DNA from: Riptortus pedestris
Taxonomy: Eukaryota; Arthropoda; Insecta; Hemiptera; Alydidae
Length of the DNA: 64,000 nt
Direction of reading: 5' to 3'
Assembly (NCBI GenBank): GCA_019009955.1
Contig: CM032233.1
Coordinates: forward strand, 67,697,501 to 67,761,500
A program made the translations under genes and the position numbers. The notes under the pieces are model-generated. The model was not told where the DNA came from. It saw nothing but the letters and a program-made list of their open reading frames with translations, and did no database searches. Positions 1 through 11,002 of this stretch are shown here, piece by piece; the first letter of the stretch is position 1; each line of letters opens with the position of its first letter.

Positions 1-200
1 TAATTGTTCTTATTTAAATTTTTTTGTAAAGTTTAATTTTCATGTTCTTATTTACATTTTTAATATGTATATATATAATTATATAAAAATGTTAAATGTT
101 TTGACAAAATGCACATATAATGCAAATATGCATGGGATGTGCAGAAAATAAAATCCCTCCACATAGGGTTACTATGTAGAGGAAATACAAAAAAAAAACA
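1..200 (+). mobile_element. 3' end of a non-LTR retrotransposon, copy A (cut by window edge)
   Basis: About 175 bp match, in reverse complement, the 3' end of the retrotransposon copy at 702-1560. The segment starts in the last codons of the ORF, continues through a 3' UTR and ends in an A-rich run at about 190-199. A stem-loop lies near the end (156-182: CCTCCACATAG / CTATGTAGAGG, one mismatch). The 5' part lies outside the window. Together with copy B it looks like a fold-back element, but the poly(A) ends and the coding sequence in copy B show two separate insertions facing each other. Confidence 0.75.
156..182 (+). repeat. 3'-UTR stem-loop of the LINE, copy A
   Basis: An 11-bp stem with one mismatch and a 5-nt loop, about 10 nt before the A-rich end. 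The same hairpin is at 723-749 in copy B. Some non-LTR retrotransposons use a 3' hairpin for reverse-transcriptase recognition; that role is inferred here. Confidence 0.6.
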
Positions 201-685
201 TAATATATTTCATTGACTCTAAAAGTAAATGCATAATATGTAATTTGGATGATTTCGAAAATATTCATCTTTTATTTTTCTATTGTACTGCATATAGGCC
301 AATGAGAGCTAAATATGTTTATTTTATTTCCAAAGAAAACCAATAATGATATTCTCTCAAATCAATCAGCAGCAATGACAAACATAAATGAACAATATTA
401 TATGTGTATCTCCTGAACATCTTGAAATGCCGATCATTTGTTCTAAAATGAATAATTATGCATAACAATTTAATTTTATTTTTAATGTATTTTATAATTA
501 TTGCATTCTTTATTTATTTCAAAACATCTCTTATTGATTTTGGAAATGCTAGAACTTTTAGATATAATTTTAATGCAAAAGTGTTTGTTTTAATTTACTG
601 TTATATTTTTTGTTATTTATTTGTTTTTATAGTTGTATTACTTTACTTTGTATTGTTTTATGTAAGTGTTTTAATTTATGTATTT
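201..685. other. AT-rich spacer between the two LINE tails
   Basis: Very AT-rich. The open frame at 458-733 is a Phe/Tyr/Leu/Ile-rich translation of T-rich DNA and overlaps the poly(T) end of the neighbouring LINE, so it is not treated as a gene. No other feature is seen. Confidence 0.5.
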
Positions 686-701
686 AGTTTCAAACTAACC
701 T
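686..701. repeat. Target-site duplication, 3' copy, of LINE copy B
   Basis: GTTTCAAACTAACCTT is identical to 1561-1576. It lies directly beyond the poly(T) (= poly(A) on the minus strand) that ends LINE copy B. A 16-bp duplication is typical for target-primed reverse transcription. Confidence 0.75.
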
Positions 702-1560
702 TTTTTTTTTTTTTATGTATTTCCTCTACATAGTAACCCTATGTGGAGGGATTTTATTTTCTGCACATCCCATGCATACGTATTTGCATTATATGTGCAT
801 TTTGTCAAAACATTTAACAATTTTATATAATAATATATATACATATTAAAATTTAAATAAGAACATGAAAATTAAACTTTACAAAAAAAAAGAGCTTAAG
901 AATATCATAAGCTATTGCTTTTAACAAATTTAGATGTTTTGAAAATAAAATATCAGGACTGATAGGCCATGCGGGAATATGAGTCTTTAACTGTCTTCGT
1001 ATGTCTTGAGTCAGTCTACATTCATAAATCAGGTGGGTGAATGTCTGTTCAGTGTAACTGTCGCATTTACAAGTATTTGAGTCAGTAAGTTTGAATCTGT
1101 ATAAGTAAAAGTTTGTATTTCCGTGTCCAGTTAGTATTTGTGTGAGATAAAATGTATGTTGGGATAGTGGGATATAGGTTTTTAAAATAGGGATATATAA
1201 TTTTAGATGTGATCCTTTGTCTGTTTGATTCCATCTCTGTTGCCCCAAATTAATAATTTTCTCTCAGTAAAGATTTTCACACAGTTGGAGTAATTTTATT
1301 GTAAATTACCTCTTCGCTACTTTTAGAGGCACTTTTGGCTTGGATATCGACTATTTCATTGCCCATTGTTCCAGTATGTGCTTTGACCCATTTGAAGTGA
1401 ATGAAAGTCAGTCTGTTTTTTAATAGTGTTATATTATGGCGAATTTGTTCGTCGTGGTTTTTCATGTTGTCTAGTTTGTGTAAAAGCATTTGACTGTCAA
1501 TGTGTAATAGAATGTAAGTGTTTGGAGGAAAGACAATTTCATTTACATACTTTAGAGCCT
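702..1560 (-). mobile_element. 5'-truncated non-LTR retrotransposon, copy B, with 16-bp target-site duplication
   Basis: On the minus strand the order is: 5' truncation point at 1560, RNase H coding, C-terminal zinc-knuckle region, 3' UTR (about 852-715) with a hairpin at 723-749, then poly(A) (714-702). Identical 16-bp duplications flank it at 1561-1576 and 686-701. This gives an 859-bp insertion with clear LINE hallmarks. The UTR matches copy A at the left edge of the window. Confidence 0.8.
853..1560 (-). pseudogene. Non-LTR retrotransposon ORF2 C-terminus: RNase H plus Cys/His knuckle, frameshifted
   Basis: The first part (1560-1277) encodes the end of an RNase H domain: an HIDSQ segment containing a likely catalytic Asp, then KWVKAHTGTMGNEIVD, the usual W-V-x-x-H-x-G-x-x-GNE-x-xD signature. 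After a stop near 1277 the family continues in another frame (1260-853): GQQRW...KGSH, LTGHGNTNFYLYRF, then CKCDSYTEQTFTHLIYEC, a C-x-C...H...C knuckle typical of R1/I-type elements with RNase H. The ORF ends at a TAA at 853-855. The frame break near 1255-1277 and the missing endonuclease and RT make it a dead 3' fragment. The exact clade is not assigned. Confidence 0.75.
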
Positions 1561-1576
1561 GTTTCAAACTAACCTT
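1561..1576. repeat. Target-site duplication, 5' copy, of LINE copy B
   Basis: Identical to 686-701 (GTTTCAAACTAACCTT). It marks the 5' truncation point of the insertion. Confidence 0.75.
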
Positions 1577-3206
1577 ATAATTAACAAATATTATTTAAGC
1601 TGAACTCATTTGCTAATGAGAAATCAAGTACCTATCTATTTATCTATATTAGATTTGTATTTAATTTACTAAAATCGTTTCTCATTTTTTGAATTTTACC
1701 TCCAAGCTTCGTTGCCTATTTCCTACGTAAGAATTACATTCAGTCTTAGCTTCATAAACAGGCGATAGCTAAAGGAGCAAGACCATGTTCTCTCATTTTT
1801 ATCATCTTCATAAATGTTCTCCAAATGGGTTCGTTTCTGATTTCAAATGGGTTTATTGAAAACTCCAGCGTCCTTTCGCCCTCTTGTTGAAAGTAGAAAT
1901 TAAAAATAATTTGGAGTGAAGTTGAGCTTAATATGTTTGATGTACACAGTATCTGATGTTGAGACCGCATCAGTTCCTCGAGCTGCTATTAAATTAAACA
2001 AACTTAATGTCTTCCTGCTGTTATTTTAAAAATATTTCATTTGTGATATCTCCGGACTAAAAAATGGTATTGAACATAAAGTATAGATTTTTTTATTATA
2101 AACAAAAGAGACATTCTATAATGGGTACGGTGAAATAAGTATTTTTTCTTCCTTTTGCGAATTAAAAGAAGTAATGCATTCGCGGACATTTTCGATGTTC
2201 ATACTTTAAAGGAATTTTATTTCTACCCTCTCTGATCATGAAATTCCAACATTCTTAGGCAAGTAGTATTACCTCCTTGTACGAAGTAAAGGAAGTATTA
2301 TAATAACATAAATTGCGGGTTTTCAGATTTCAAGGGAATAATCCGTTTTGACTTTTCCTTTACACATTTTGACTAGTTTCGGTGTAACGTCAATACGTAT
2401 GTACGCATCTCGCATGACTAAAAAATAACTAGCTTTAGAATATAGAAATGCTATACTTAGGACTGTTTTTTTGTCATGAAGTGATCTATAAATTATATGC
2501 AATGAAATTTTTTGGTTCGAAGTATTGGAACGGGGATATCGTATATTTCATTAAAATGAAATTAACTTAGATTAATTATATCAAAACGTTTTATTTATTT
2601 AATTTGATAGGGGTACAAGGAATAGATGATTTAATTAATTAAAAAAAGGGTGGTGCACAACTGGACGGCACAGCAGTCCTACATTAGTAATTTTAACATT
2701 ATAAGGCCAGTAGTTTATGAATTATCCGAAATACGAGCATTGGTACAGACGTCACACACAATCTAGTCAGAATAAGTTCAGGGAGGGTCAGACGGATAAT
2801 CCCGTTGAAATATGAAATCGAAATTTTTCGAAGTTACAATACTTCTTTTACTAGGTACCAGGAAATAATAATATTCGTTCGTACTTGGTCAATTTAATAA
2901 GTTCACTCTACGAAAATATAGCCATAGATCATACGCAGAACTGCACAAGAAATTCGACATACAGCTAACATAAATGCTTATATAATAATGATATCAAAAT
3001 TAAACACACCTCTGCGAAAAATAATTGTAATTAATGTTATATAACGATAAATAACATATCGGCTCAGTTCGAGTCGTGTAGAAACTCGGATATAAAGTAA
3101 GAGTAAAGGCTGTCGCTACGTGGTCAGAAGATATAAACTTCAAAACTTTGTCTTCGGTTATCGCATGCCCCTTTTCTGATAAAATGTGAGAATTACGGAA
3201 CAATAG
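1577..3206. other. No gene seen; scattered old repeat fragments
   Basis: AT-rich, with only short shadow frames. About 2748-2850 resembles 39043-39125 (shared CTAGTCA, AATTCCGTTGAAAT-like and TTTTCG...TTACAATA words), so it is an old dispersed repeat. 2592-2622 shares a 30-nt motif with 3831-3860. Confidence 0.4.
2592..2622 (+). repeat. Short dispersed motif, copy 1
   Basis: TTTATTTAATTTGATAGGGG followed by TACAAGGAA recurs with few changes at 3831-3860 and, more diverged, at 58929-58957. It is probably a conserved edge of an old repeat. Confidence 0.4.
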
Positions 3207-3247
3207 TACGTCACGCAGCTAATCGCAATCTAAGCAGATTTCCCACA
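3207..3247 (+). repeat. Diverged 5' end of a TA element
   Basis: CGTCACGCAGC followed by CTAAGCAGATTTCCCAC matches the first ~45 bp of the TA-element consensus, although the second half of the small hairpin is lost. Confidence 0.45.
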
Positions 3248-5062
3248 TGAACATCACTGGTTTACTTACGAAAGCGAAGGGTGGTATTACTAGTACTTTT
3301 GGAATAACGCACAAAAGACGTCAGACTTAAGTTTAGTCGAGAGTTATTCGATGAAGACTCAATAAAACCTAAACTTGGCATTTGCATTGCGTGATTGATT
3401 GTTTAGTGTATCTTATTGTCTAAATCAGATGAGTAGGATTCAGTGTTAACGTGACGCCGAAAACTACTAAATACAAATATCTGCGTTGATATTGTAGTTT
3501 GAAGGACGAGTAAACATTAGTTTGTGAATGTTGAAAGATAATATTTTATAGTGTTATAATCTCTAGTAGTGTTCCTACCCTTTTGATCGAAATCGAATAA
3601 GGGGGAAGGAGGTCCAGAAAACGGCCAAAATAAAAAATGAAAAATTTCTCCGTGCATATTAGAGATAACAAAAAAAAAATGGCATCTCACTCTAAGAAAG
3701 TTTTTGTTGATCGCGAAAAGACCTATTCTGTGAATTACGGTCTATGACATTTTTCTGAAGCATTGTAACGTAGAAAACGCATATAACTTTCAAATGAAAT
3801 AATTTTTAATGAACTGCTACAAAAACTTCTGTTTATTTAATTTAATAGGAGTACAAGGAAGGGGTCTTTTTTACCCACACCAGTTACTTATTTCTAAAAC
3901 AGTGATTTACGTTATCATTAAATTGATAAAAGTAATGAACATATGTTTGAAATAATGTATTTAACAAGTATTAAATGTAAACAAAAATTATACTTTAATA
4001 AACATTTCGTTGAATCATTCATTTAGGGGGCCAATATGCTTTCAAAGATTTTAAAAACACTTAAATATATCCTCGTTCTCGTATCTCCTTCTGTAAACAA
4101 ACTCACATAGGTATGAGTCGAGAAGGGATCTTGTCTGCTTCTTCTTAGACTGCATCTAAATACTGGACCTCTTTTTTTTTTTTTTTTCTTATTAAATGTG
4201 TCCTTTTCTACATTTCCTTGATTTATACAATAATCCATACCTCTGCAAAGCTCTATATGCTATTTCTTCTGATTTTAGAACACGACTAAGTTGTATGAGA
4301 TTCATTATTACAAAAAAAACTGTCAAGTTTTTAAAAACCAACCATCTAATGGGCAGGTAATCTCTTTCATGAATAAAATTTATATAGCTTAGAAACAGTT
4401 TGAATGAATTACTTCAACCTAACAATTAGAGACTTTTTAATTTTCTTATGATCACTGTTACTTCAAAAAGTAACTGAAGTGGGTAAAGTAAAAAATTGGG
4501 GTCTTTTGGGGGACCTATGGAAGTAATATCGTGCCCACGTCTGATATTTATAATTTTATAATAAATCCCAAAATACAAGACAGAGTATCATCTAAGACTG
4601 TTGTAATCTACACTCTACGTTGTAGTAAAATAACTCGGTGAATAAAAATAGCATGCGAAATATCAATATGCAGTTTCAATCTACGTAAAATATCAAGATA
4701 AGAACAATTTAATATTGAGCTATTAGAGGGCAAAGAAGATCTGAGAGTGAGTAGTAGATATGGGTCTCCTAATCGGTAGTTAAGTTGGGTCATATCCCTC
4801 ACTCGGCTTGAGGCACGTAGTGAGCATCATTCATAGATTCGCCAATCATGGCCAACTTCCCTGATGAATGAATTCTTTCATTGGGTCACGCTTCGTGTTC
4901 CTCCATTGTCTTGGCCAAAACTCCAAATGCAAGGAATTACAGCTCTTGCACGATGTGGCTTTGCAATTATGATATTTTCGACTTTTCACCGAACGTGTGA
5001 ATATTATATAATACAAAAATATGTCATTCAGAAAATGAAACAATTATGTTGAAAAAAAAAAA
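3248..5062. other. No gene seen
   Basis: AT-rich DNA with only short frames without recognisable domains. The 30-nt motif copy lies at 3831-3860. Opposing frames at 4846-5052 are mutual shadows with no family resemblance. Confidence 0.4.
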
Positions 5063-5179
5063 AACCTTTTATAACTCTATACAGTGGCATCCATATTAAA
5101 TATGAATAACAAACATATATGAAACAAATTTAAATTAGGAAATTGGATTATAGAACCTTTTTTATCGGGTTTTGTGGCC
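5063..5179 (+). repeat. Direct repeat R1, left copy
   Basis: About 115 bp nearly identical to 6003-6120 (CCTTTTATAACTCTATAC, TATTAAATATGAATAACAAA, ATAGAACCTTTTTTAT in order). The offset between copies is about 940 bp. No TIR or coding is seen, so it could be two LTR-like ends, a solo repeat pair or a segmental duplication. Confidence 0.65.
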
Positions 5180-6002
5180 AAAACCAGTCATAATTGGAAA
5201 TTATTTTCATATTTGTATGAAGGTAATGGATATAAAACATGAAGTAACATGAGTTATTTCATACTTCATTAATTACGACTAGTAAATCAGAACGGAGCTA
5301 AACTTGGAAATCTAAACATCAATTCCTCGATATTCACCAGATTTGGCCATTCAAATTTCATGTGTATAACCAGAAAATGGTAGAATAGAAAGTACGCTAT
5401 CGCAGGGGTTGAAATGAAGGATATAATTTAGTGCTTATATTATTCCAATTCTTCTCCCGGAAACCATTCTGGTATCAACGCGCTAGCGATAGACAGCCTA
5501 TTGATAATGTATGTATTTATTCTAAAATGGGCAATAATATTTGGGTTAAGGTCTCCGATATAGGTTTTAATTTACAAGAGTAGTATTAAAAGTCCATCGG
5601 TAGGGGGCATATTATTCTCTGATGTGAAGCGTATTATCCACATGCCTGACTGGTACGTAGTTGGTATCTTCTAAAATTTCTTCTTCTATTTCTAGAGCAA
5701 TAATAAACCTATATAAACACAACTGCAATTTAATTTGTATATAAAAGATTGTAGATTGCTGAAAACTAAAAATTCCATGAATAAGAGTGGGGGTTAAATG
5801 AAAACAACCGTAAAACAAAAACACAAATAACTCGCTTAATATTCAAATTAGAGAATCAATGTATAGAAAAGCAATGGTAGAACTCTAAATAAATAACATA
5901 ATTGACTATATACTATGTTTTGACACAACGATCGTTTTTATGCCCCTGGTCTGATTACGACTATTAACAAATTTGATTTATTATATTAATGTAGAAAAAT
6001 CA
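5180..6002. other. Spacer between R1 direct repeats, no gene seen
   Basis: About 820 bp of unrecognised AT-rich sequence between the R1 copies. The minus-strand frame at 5612-5824 has no domain. Confidence 0.35.
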
Positions 6003-6120
6003 AAACCTTTTATAACTCTATACCGTGGCATCTATATTAAATATGAATAACAAAAATATAAGAAACAAATTTAAATTAGGAATTTGGATAATAGAACCTT
6101 TTTTATAGCCGATTTTGGCC
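6003..6120 (+). repeat. Direct repeat R1, right copy
   Basis: Same orientation and order of words as 5063-5179, with scattered substitutions. Confidence 0.65.
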
Positions 6121-6702
6121 ACTAGGATTTTTAAATTTGACCATCAGTGTTACCTTGTCCTCAAAATCCAATATTATTGAGTATTGTTATAGTCTCATAT
6201 TTATGCAAACAATTAGCGGATACGTACGTAAACCTCATTCCTGTGGGATTTTAAACTAGGTTTTTCCATTATACAATACATGAATTGCATTTTCGGCAGC
6301 CCTTCTGCTGATGATCTGAGCAGTTTCGGTTGAACTTCAAGCAGGAGTGTGACAATAAACTTTCTTCGCATAAAATTCTGGACGGTGGAGGAACCAATTT
6401 ATCAGGAACAATAAAAAGGCATTGTCCTCTTGTGCAAAGTGCGGGTTTAAAGGGCAAGCTCCATCATCAGTGTCAGTAATCAAAGCCAAAAACAGTAGGA
6501 CTAACACTCATAGCATGGACAACAATGAGTAGAAAACACTCATTTAACAATAATACTAAATAAAAATGATATAAATACCTAAAAAGTATAAAAACAAGAG
6601 TTAATTAAAAGTAATAGTCAACCAAATACTAAAAATATATAAGCGTAAGTAAGGAGGAAATTGATAAAAACCCTATAACATTAGACTACCTGAATTAAAA
6701 AA
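6121..6702. other. No gene seen
   Basis: Unrecognised sequence. The minus-strand frame at 6269-6457 is Cys/Pro-rich but short and has no family resemblance. Confidence 0.35.
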
Positions 6703-7251
6703 AGTCCATCACGTCCGCTGCGTAAACTAAGCAGATTTCCCAAGTGAAGTTATACAAACTTCTCCATACGAGAGCCGAACAGTTACGGTCGAACTAGCTT
6801 TTGGCGGGAAACTTACTCGTCCGTTATCGGCCCACATTTAATAAAAATATCTAGATTAATATTCAAGATAGAGAATAAATGTATAGAACAATATTTATAG
6901 TAAATTTAATTTGCAATAATATTCTTTGGTTCTATACAATTTTTTGATCCGACGTATGGTAACGGAGATATTTCGAATTTTCGAAAAACCCCCTCTAAAC
7001 CTCCCCTCCCGCTGTTCCGATTTCAGCCATTAACGAACTTGATCTGTATTTTTGCATAAAATGCTTAAAAATGGAGTTTATAACGATCAAACAAAAATTG
7101 TGAGCACTAGAGCGTTAACAGACAAATATATATATATATATATAATTTTGAACGGACCTCATTTTCATCGTCTCCTGGGTCGAGAAATTTTTCGAAAATC
7201 GCGTCATGATTATGACCTCAATAGCTGATTTCACTTAAGGGAAATCTGCTT
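6703..7251 (+). mobile_element. TA element, short form
   Basis: Begins AGTCCATCACG, then GCGTAAACTAAGCAGATTTCCC. It continues through the conserved interior (gaacaatatttatag, the pyrimidine-rich CCCCTCTAAACC block, GAGCGTTAACAGACAAA), a short (TA)n at 7127-7143, and TTTTGAACGGACCTCATTTT. It ends with TGATTTCACTTAAGGGAAAT followed by CTGCTTA. The terminal palindrome carries one substitution. Non-coding. Confidence 0.7.
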
Positions 7252-8347
7252 AAAGAAAAAAAATCATACACCAGATATAAAATCTATACTGTATCACAAA
7301 ATGGCTACATTGACGTCCAACAATGTCATTAGTGATTACCCCCTGAATAGTTAAACAGGAGGAACTAAGTGAAAGTCTACTATGCAGAGTAAATACTTAT
7401 ATTAGGTCTTTCCATTCATCCTGATTTCTTGGTAGAAAGTAAGTGCAACCGCTTTTTAAATTCTAAGTGTCTCTTCAATCATTCACTTTAAACATTTGAA
7501 GAGTTTACGATTACATTTGCGAAAAGACCACAGCTCTAAGTGTGGAAACTGCAAGGAGGTGCTTAGTCAGCCTATTCGCAGTCTGGGGATAGCTTACCTT
7601 ACACATCTACCCGCAGTGAACTACAAACAAACGCTAATCTAAAAACTTTTTTCTCCTGACAATGGAAAAAGAGGGGGGCTTGGCTGGCTGCCCACCCTCC
7701 CACCTCCAGCTTAACACCAAATCCTACGTTCATGTTTTTTTATGAAAACTCTATACTCTACGATCAATCAGTGAATTGTTACATTTGATGCATGTCTATA
7801 ACTCGCTATTGTTTTAAAAACTATACTAACAGACAGTCAAGTAGTTGTCAATATTTATACCTAACATTCATTTAATGTCTAAAGTTAAGTGTAGATAAAC
7901 TAAAGATAAACGAGAAAGCCTTTTTAAAAAGCACTTTTAATGATAATAACAATTACAAACTTAACATGAGCAGAGTAACAGGCTACAGCTCCTGGGGAAA
8001 TGACAAGGAGAGGAAAAAAGGAAAAGATTATAATGGAAATAAATGCTGATGTTTGTGATGTCAGCAGAGCGGATGTTCCCTTGACGTAACTTAAGATCAG
8101 GCATTTTCTATACTTGCATAATGTGTGCCCGGATAATGATTATGAATAAAATAAGACATGGTTGCTAAAACGCATTAATATTTTGAAGAATCTTGTTGTT
8201 CCTTCGTTGGTCGATTTTCCTTTGAAAAATTGCACGATTTCATGTTTTTTGCAGTCCCAGCTCCTGATGAAGTTGTATCTTCCGTAAAATATTAGTTCTG
8301 CGTGAGTCTCACTAACCGTCAGTGAAAAAATCAAGAATACACTTTTT
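7252..8347. other. No gene seen
   Basis: Mixed sequence with a more GC-rich patch near 7670-7715. The minus-strand frame at 8140-8358 runs into the transposon edge at 8352 and has no recognisable domain. Confidence 0.35.
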
Positions 8348-8351
8348 ATAC
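8348..8351. repeat. Target-site duplication ATAC (left)
   Basis: ATAC precedes GGGTCATTCCA at 8352 and recurs at 10999-11002 directly after the inverted end at 10998. Confidence 0.65.
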
Positions 8352-8940
8352 GGGTCATTCCACATCAATTCAACCACACCATGACACCCATGATTTCAGA
8401 TTTTGTTGAATTTTATTTTGGGGGTTCTATTCATTGATTTAAGAAACCATACCAAATAGTTTTGATATATCTTTAACGGTTTGGATTTTATGGCCTCTTA
8501 AAATTTTGTGATTTTAGTGTTTTCTAACGATTAGGAACTGTAAAGTTAATTTGCTTTCATTTCAAAAATAGTTTGTAACTTTCTTATTTACGAACCAATT
8601 TTGATGGAATTTTTTGTGTTTATTCATAAATATATTTAAAAACAATAAAAAAATAAACTAAGGTACCAAGTAAGTATTTGAGGACAGAAAAAAATTGCAA
8701 AGTGTCAATTTGAGCTTTTCAGAAAGCAAATATATAGTTTCACGTAAAATTGAATATCTCCAAAAGGGAAAAGGATAATCATGGAAATCTTTTTTTATTT
8801 ATGTTCTAAGACATATGACCTACCACCTAAAACAAAAAAATTAATGGTTATTTGACCCCTTCATTGTTTATTCCAAGTTTAAAAATAAATATATAGAAAA
8901 ATTTAGAAATTTGTAAGAATTAAAAGAAAATGATAAAGAA
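8352..8940 (+). repeat. Left long inverted repeat of the 8.35-kb transposon
   Basis: Pairs with 10525-10998. Shared words include GGGTCATTCCA, GTTTGGATTTTATGGCCTCTT, AGGTCATATGT-type and CCCCTTCATTGTTTATTCCA blocks in mirror order. Confidence 0.75.
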
Positions 8941-9118
8941 ATGTAACTAAGAGCTCAGAAGTAAAATAGTTAATGGTATATACTTAAAGTTAATTTGAAA
9001 ACAGTGGTATTTAAGTTATCTTAATTCATAAAACTGCAGCTGTACAATGTAAAGTACAACTAATCAAGTTGTAACAAGAAAACTCTCTTCCTCAACAGGC
9101 TCACTGGCTTGTTCAGGC

Positions 9119-10399
9119 ATGAAAATTTCAAAAAATCAACTCATTAAAATTTTAGAATCAAAATTCGAAGACTATGACGAGAAAGACGTCATTAAGTACA
9201 ATCAGTGGGTGTCCACAGATAGAACAGAAATGATACAGTGTTCCAGCACTGTTGAAGAATTCATTGAAATGTTAGTTGAAAAACTTCACAAACTGATACC
9301 TCATTCTTACATTGCTAAATCACAACCAACAACTTTTAAAAAATTGAAGGAAACATCTACTTTTGACACAGCTATTATCTCAATGGACTTTAGTGAAAAT
9401 TATTCATTCACATTACAAGACGAAGCCCAAGGATACCACTGGACCTCAAATTCTTGCACTATACATCCTGTCATCATACACTGCAAAGATGCAACTGCGA
9501 AAAATATTGTCCTACCCCTTTGCATTATATCTGATGACCTCAAACATGATGTAAGTATGGTGTATGAAATCCAAAAATATGTGATTGAATTTTTGAAAGA
9601 AACCACCCACATATCAAAAAAGTTCATTACTTCAGTGATGGGTGTGCTGCTCAATGCAATATAAAATAAGTACAATTTCATAAATCTGTTCCTACATTAG
9701 AAAGATTTTGAAATTCGGGCCAAATGGTATTTTTTTGCTACTAGTCATGGTAAAACAGAATGTGATGGAATTGGAGGTACAGTGAAATGATTAGCTCGGA
9801 AGGAATGTTTGCAAAGACCCTTAGAAAACCAAATAATATCAGTGGCTCAATTGTTTGACTTTTGCAAAACCAGAATAGAAAAAGTCAGTTTTTTCTTCAT
9901 ATCTAAAGAAATAGTTGAAATAACTCGTCCTGCTTTGGAAGCTCGCTTCAAAGATGTTTAAACTCTTCTAGGGACAAGATCATTTCACAACTTTCAGCCA
10001 ATAGATGAAACCGGAACCATTGAGGCCCGAAGAATTAGCAAGGACGAAAAACCATCTCTCACTTTTAATTTATTGAACAATCGACCAAAGAGTCAAGTAA
10101 CATTGAAAGATTTAAGCCCAGGATGTTTCATTGCTTGTGTATATGACAGATTGTGGTACTTTGGCATGGTGAGTGAGGTGAACACCAAAGAACAAGATGT
10201 CACAGTACAGTTCCTTCATCCCCATGGACCTTCAGCATCTTTTTCTTGGCCTAAAAAGGAGGATATATGTGCTGTACCCATTCTTCATATTATTACGACT
10301 GTGGAATCTCCAAAAACAATGAAAGGAAGAAAGTACCAGTTTTCTCAACAATGTATGTCAAGTGTTGAAGCAAAATTAAACGATACTTTAAAATTGTAA
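9119..10399 (+). pseudogene. Decayed DDE-type transposase of the arthropod SDGCAAQ / GIGGT family
   Basis: 9119-9664 encodes ISMDFSENYSFTLQDEAQG and YHWTSNSCTIHP, matching an abundant family of uncharacterised arthropod proteins found inside transposons. The frame is then lost; another frame gives HYFSDGCAAQ (about 9625-9655). After stops a third run gives AKWYFFATSHGKTECDGIGG (about 9720-9775), LQRPLENQIIS and FHNFQPIDETG. The ORF at 10073-10399 carries the C-terminus (LSPGCFIACVYDRLWYFGMV). The Asp in DFSENY, the Asp in SDGC and an acidic residue near ECDGIGG are candidate catalytic residues (inferred). At least three frame disruptions show it is dead. The true start may be slightly upstream of the ATG at 9119, because the inverted repeat ends at about 8940. 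Confidence 0.75.
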
Positions 10400-10524
10400 A
10401 GAAAATTGACCAAAACAACCATAAGAATTGTATATATTAAAGTACACTTAACTGGGGTAAACAATAATGTAAACTGTATTTATTGTACAATAAACCTATG
10501 TAAACTATCTTTTTAGTTACCTTT

Positions 10525-10998
10525 ATTTATCATTTTCTTTTAATTCTTACAAATTTCTAAATTTTTCTATATATTTATTTTTAAACTTGGAATAAACAAT
10601 GAAGGGGTCAAATAACCATTAATTTTTTTGTTTTAGGTGGTAGGTCATATGTCTTAGAACATAAATAAAAAAAGATTTCCATGATTATCCTTTTCCCTTT
10701 TGGAGATATTCAATTTTACGTGAAACTATATATTTGCTTTCTGAAAAGCTCAAATTGACACTTTGCAATTTTTTTCTGTCGTTTTCAACTCGTCAATTTT
10801 CTGTTCCTAATCGATAGAAAACACTAAAATCACAAAACTTTAAGAGGCCATAAAATCCAAACCGTTAAAGATATATCAAAAATATTTGGTATGGTTTCTT
10901 AAATCAATGAATAGAACCCCCAAAATAAAATTCAGCAAAATCTGAAATCATGGGTGTCGAAATCATTTTTTTTTGGTTGATTTGAGATGGAATGACCC
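10525..10998 (-). repeat. Right long inverted repeat of the 8.35-kb transposon
   Basis: Reverse complement of 8352-8940 apart from an indel of about 140 bp and scattered changes. It ends ...TGGAATGACCC at 10998. Confidence 0.75.
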
Positions 10999-11002
10999 AT
11001 AC
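10999..11002. repeat. Target-site duplication ATAC (right)
   Basis: Matches 8348-8351. Confidence 0.65.

Larger units (their letters stand above)
8352..10998 (+). mobile_element. 2.65-kb DNA transposon with ~0.5-kb inverted repeats and decayed transposase
   Basis: The ends read GGGTCATTCCA... inward on both sides and are flanked by ATAC duplications. The left arm spans about 8352-8940 and the right arm about 10525-10998, similar along nearly all of the right arm. The right arm lacks about 140 bp present in the left (around 8535-8690). Only the plus-strand transposase remnant lies between the arms. A 4-bp duplication fits superfamilies such as Sola or Chapaev; I do not assign one. Confidence 0.8.

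Noticed and set aside
458..733. 91-codon hydrophobic frame as a membrane peptide
   Set aside because: T-rich composition gives Phe/Tyr/Leu by chance, and it runs through the poly(T) end of a LINE.
1..890. A fold-back transposon with ~175-bp inverted arms
   Set aside because: Opposed poly(A) ends, LINE coding sequence and a target duplication on one copy show two independent LINE insertions.
4846..5052. Opposite-strand frames of similar length
   Set aside because: They overlap each other almost completely and neither has a recognisable motif.
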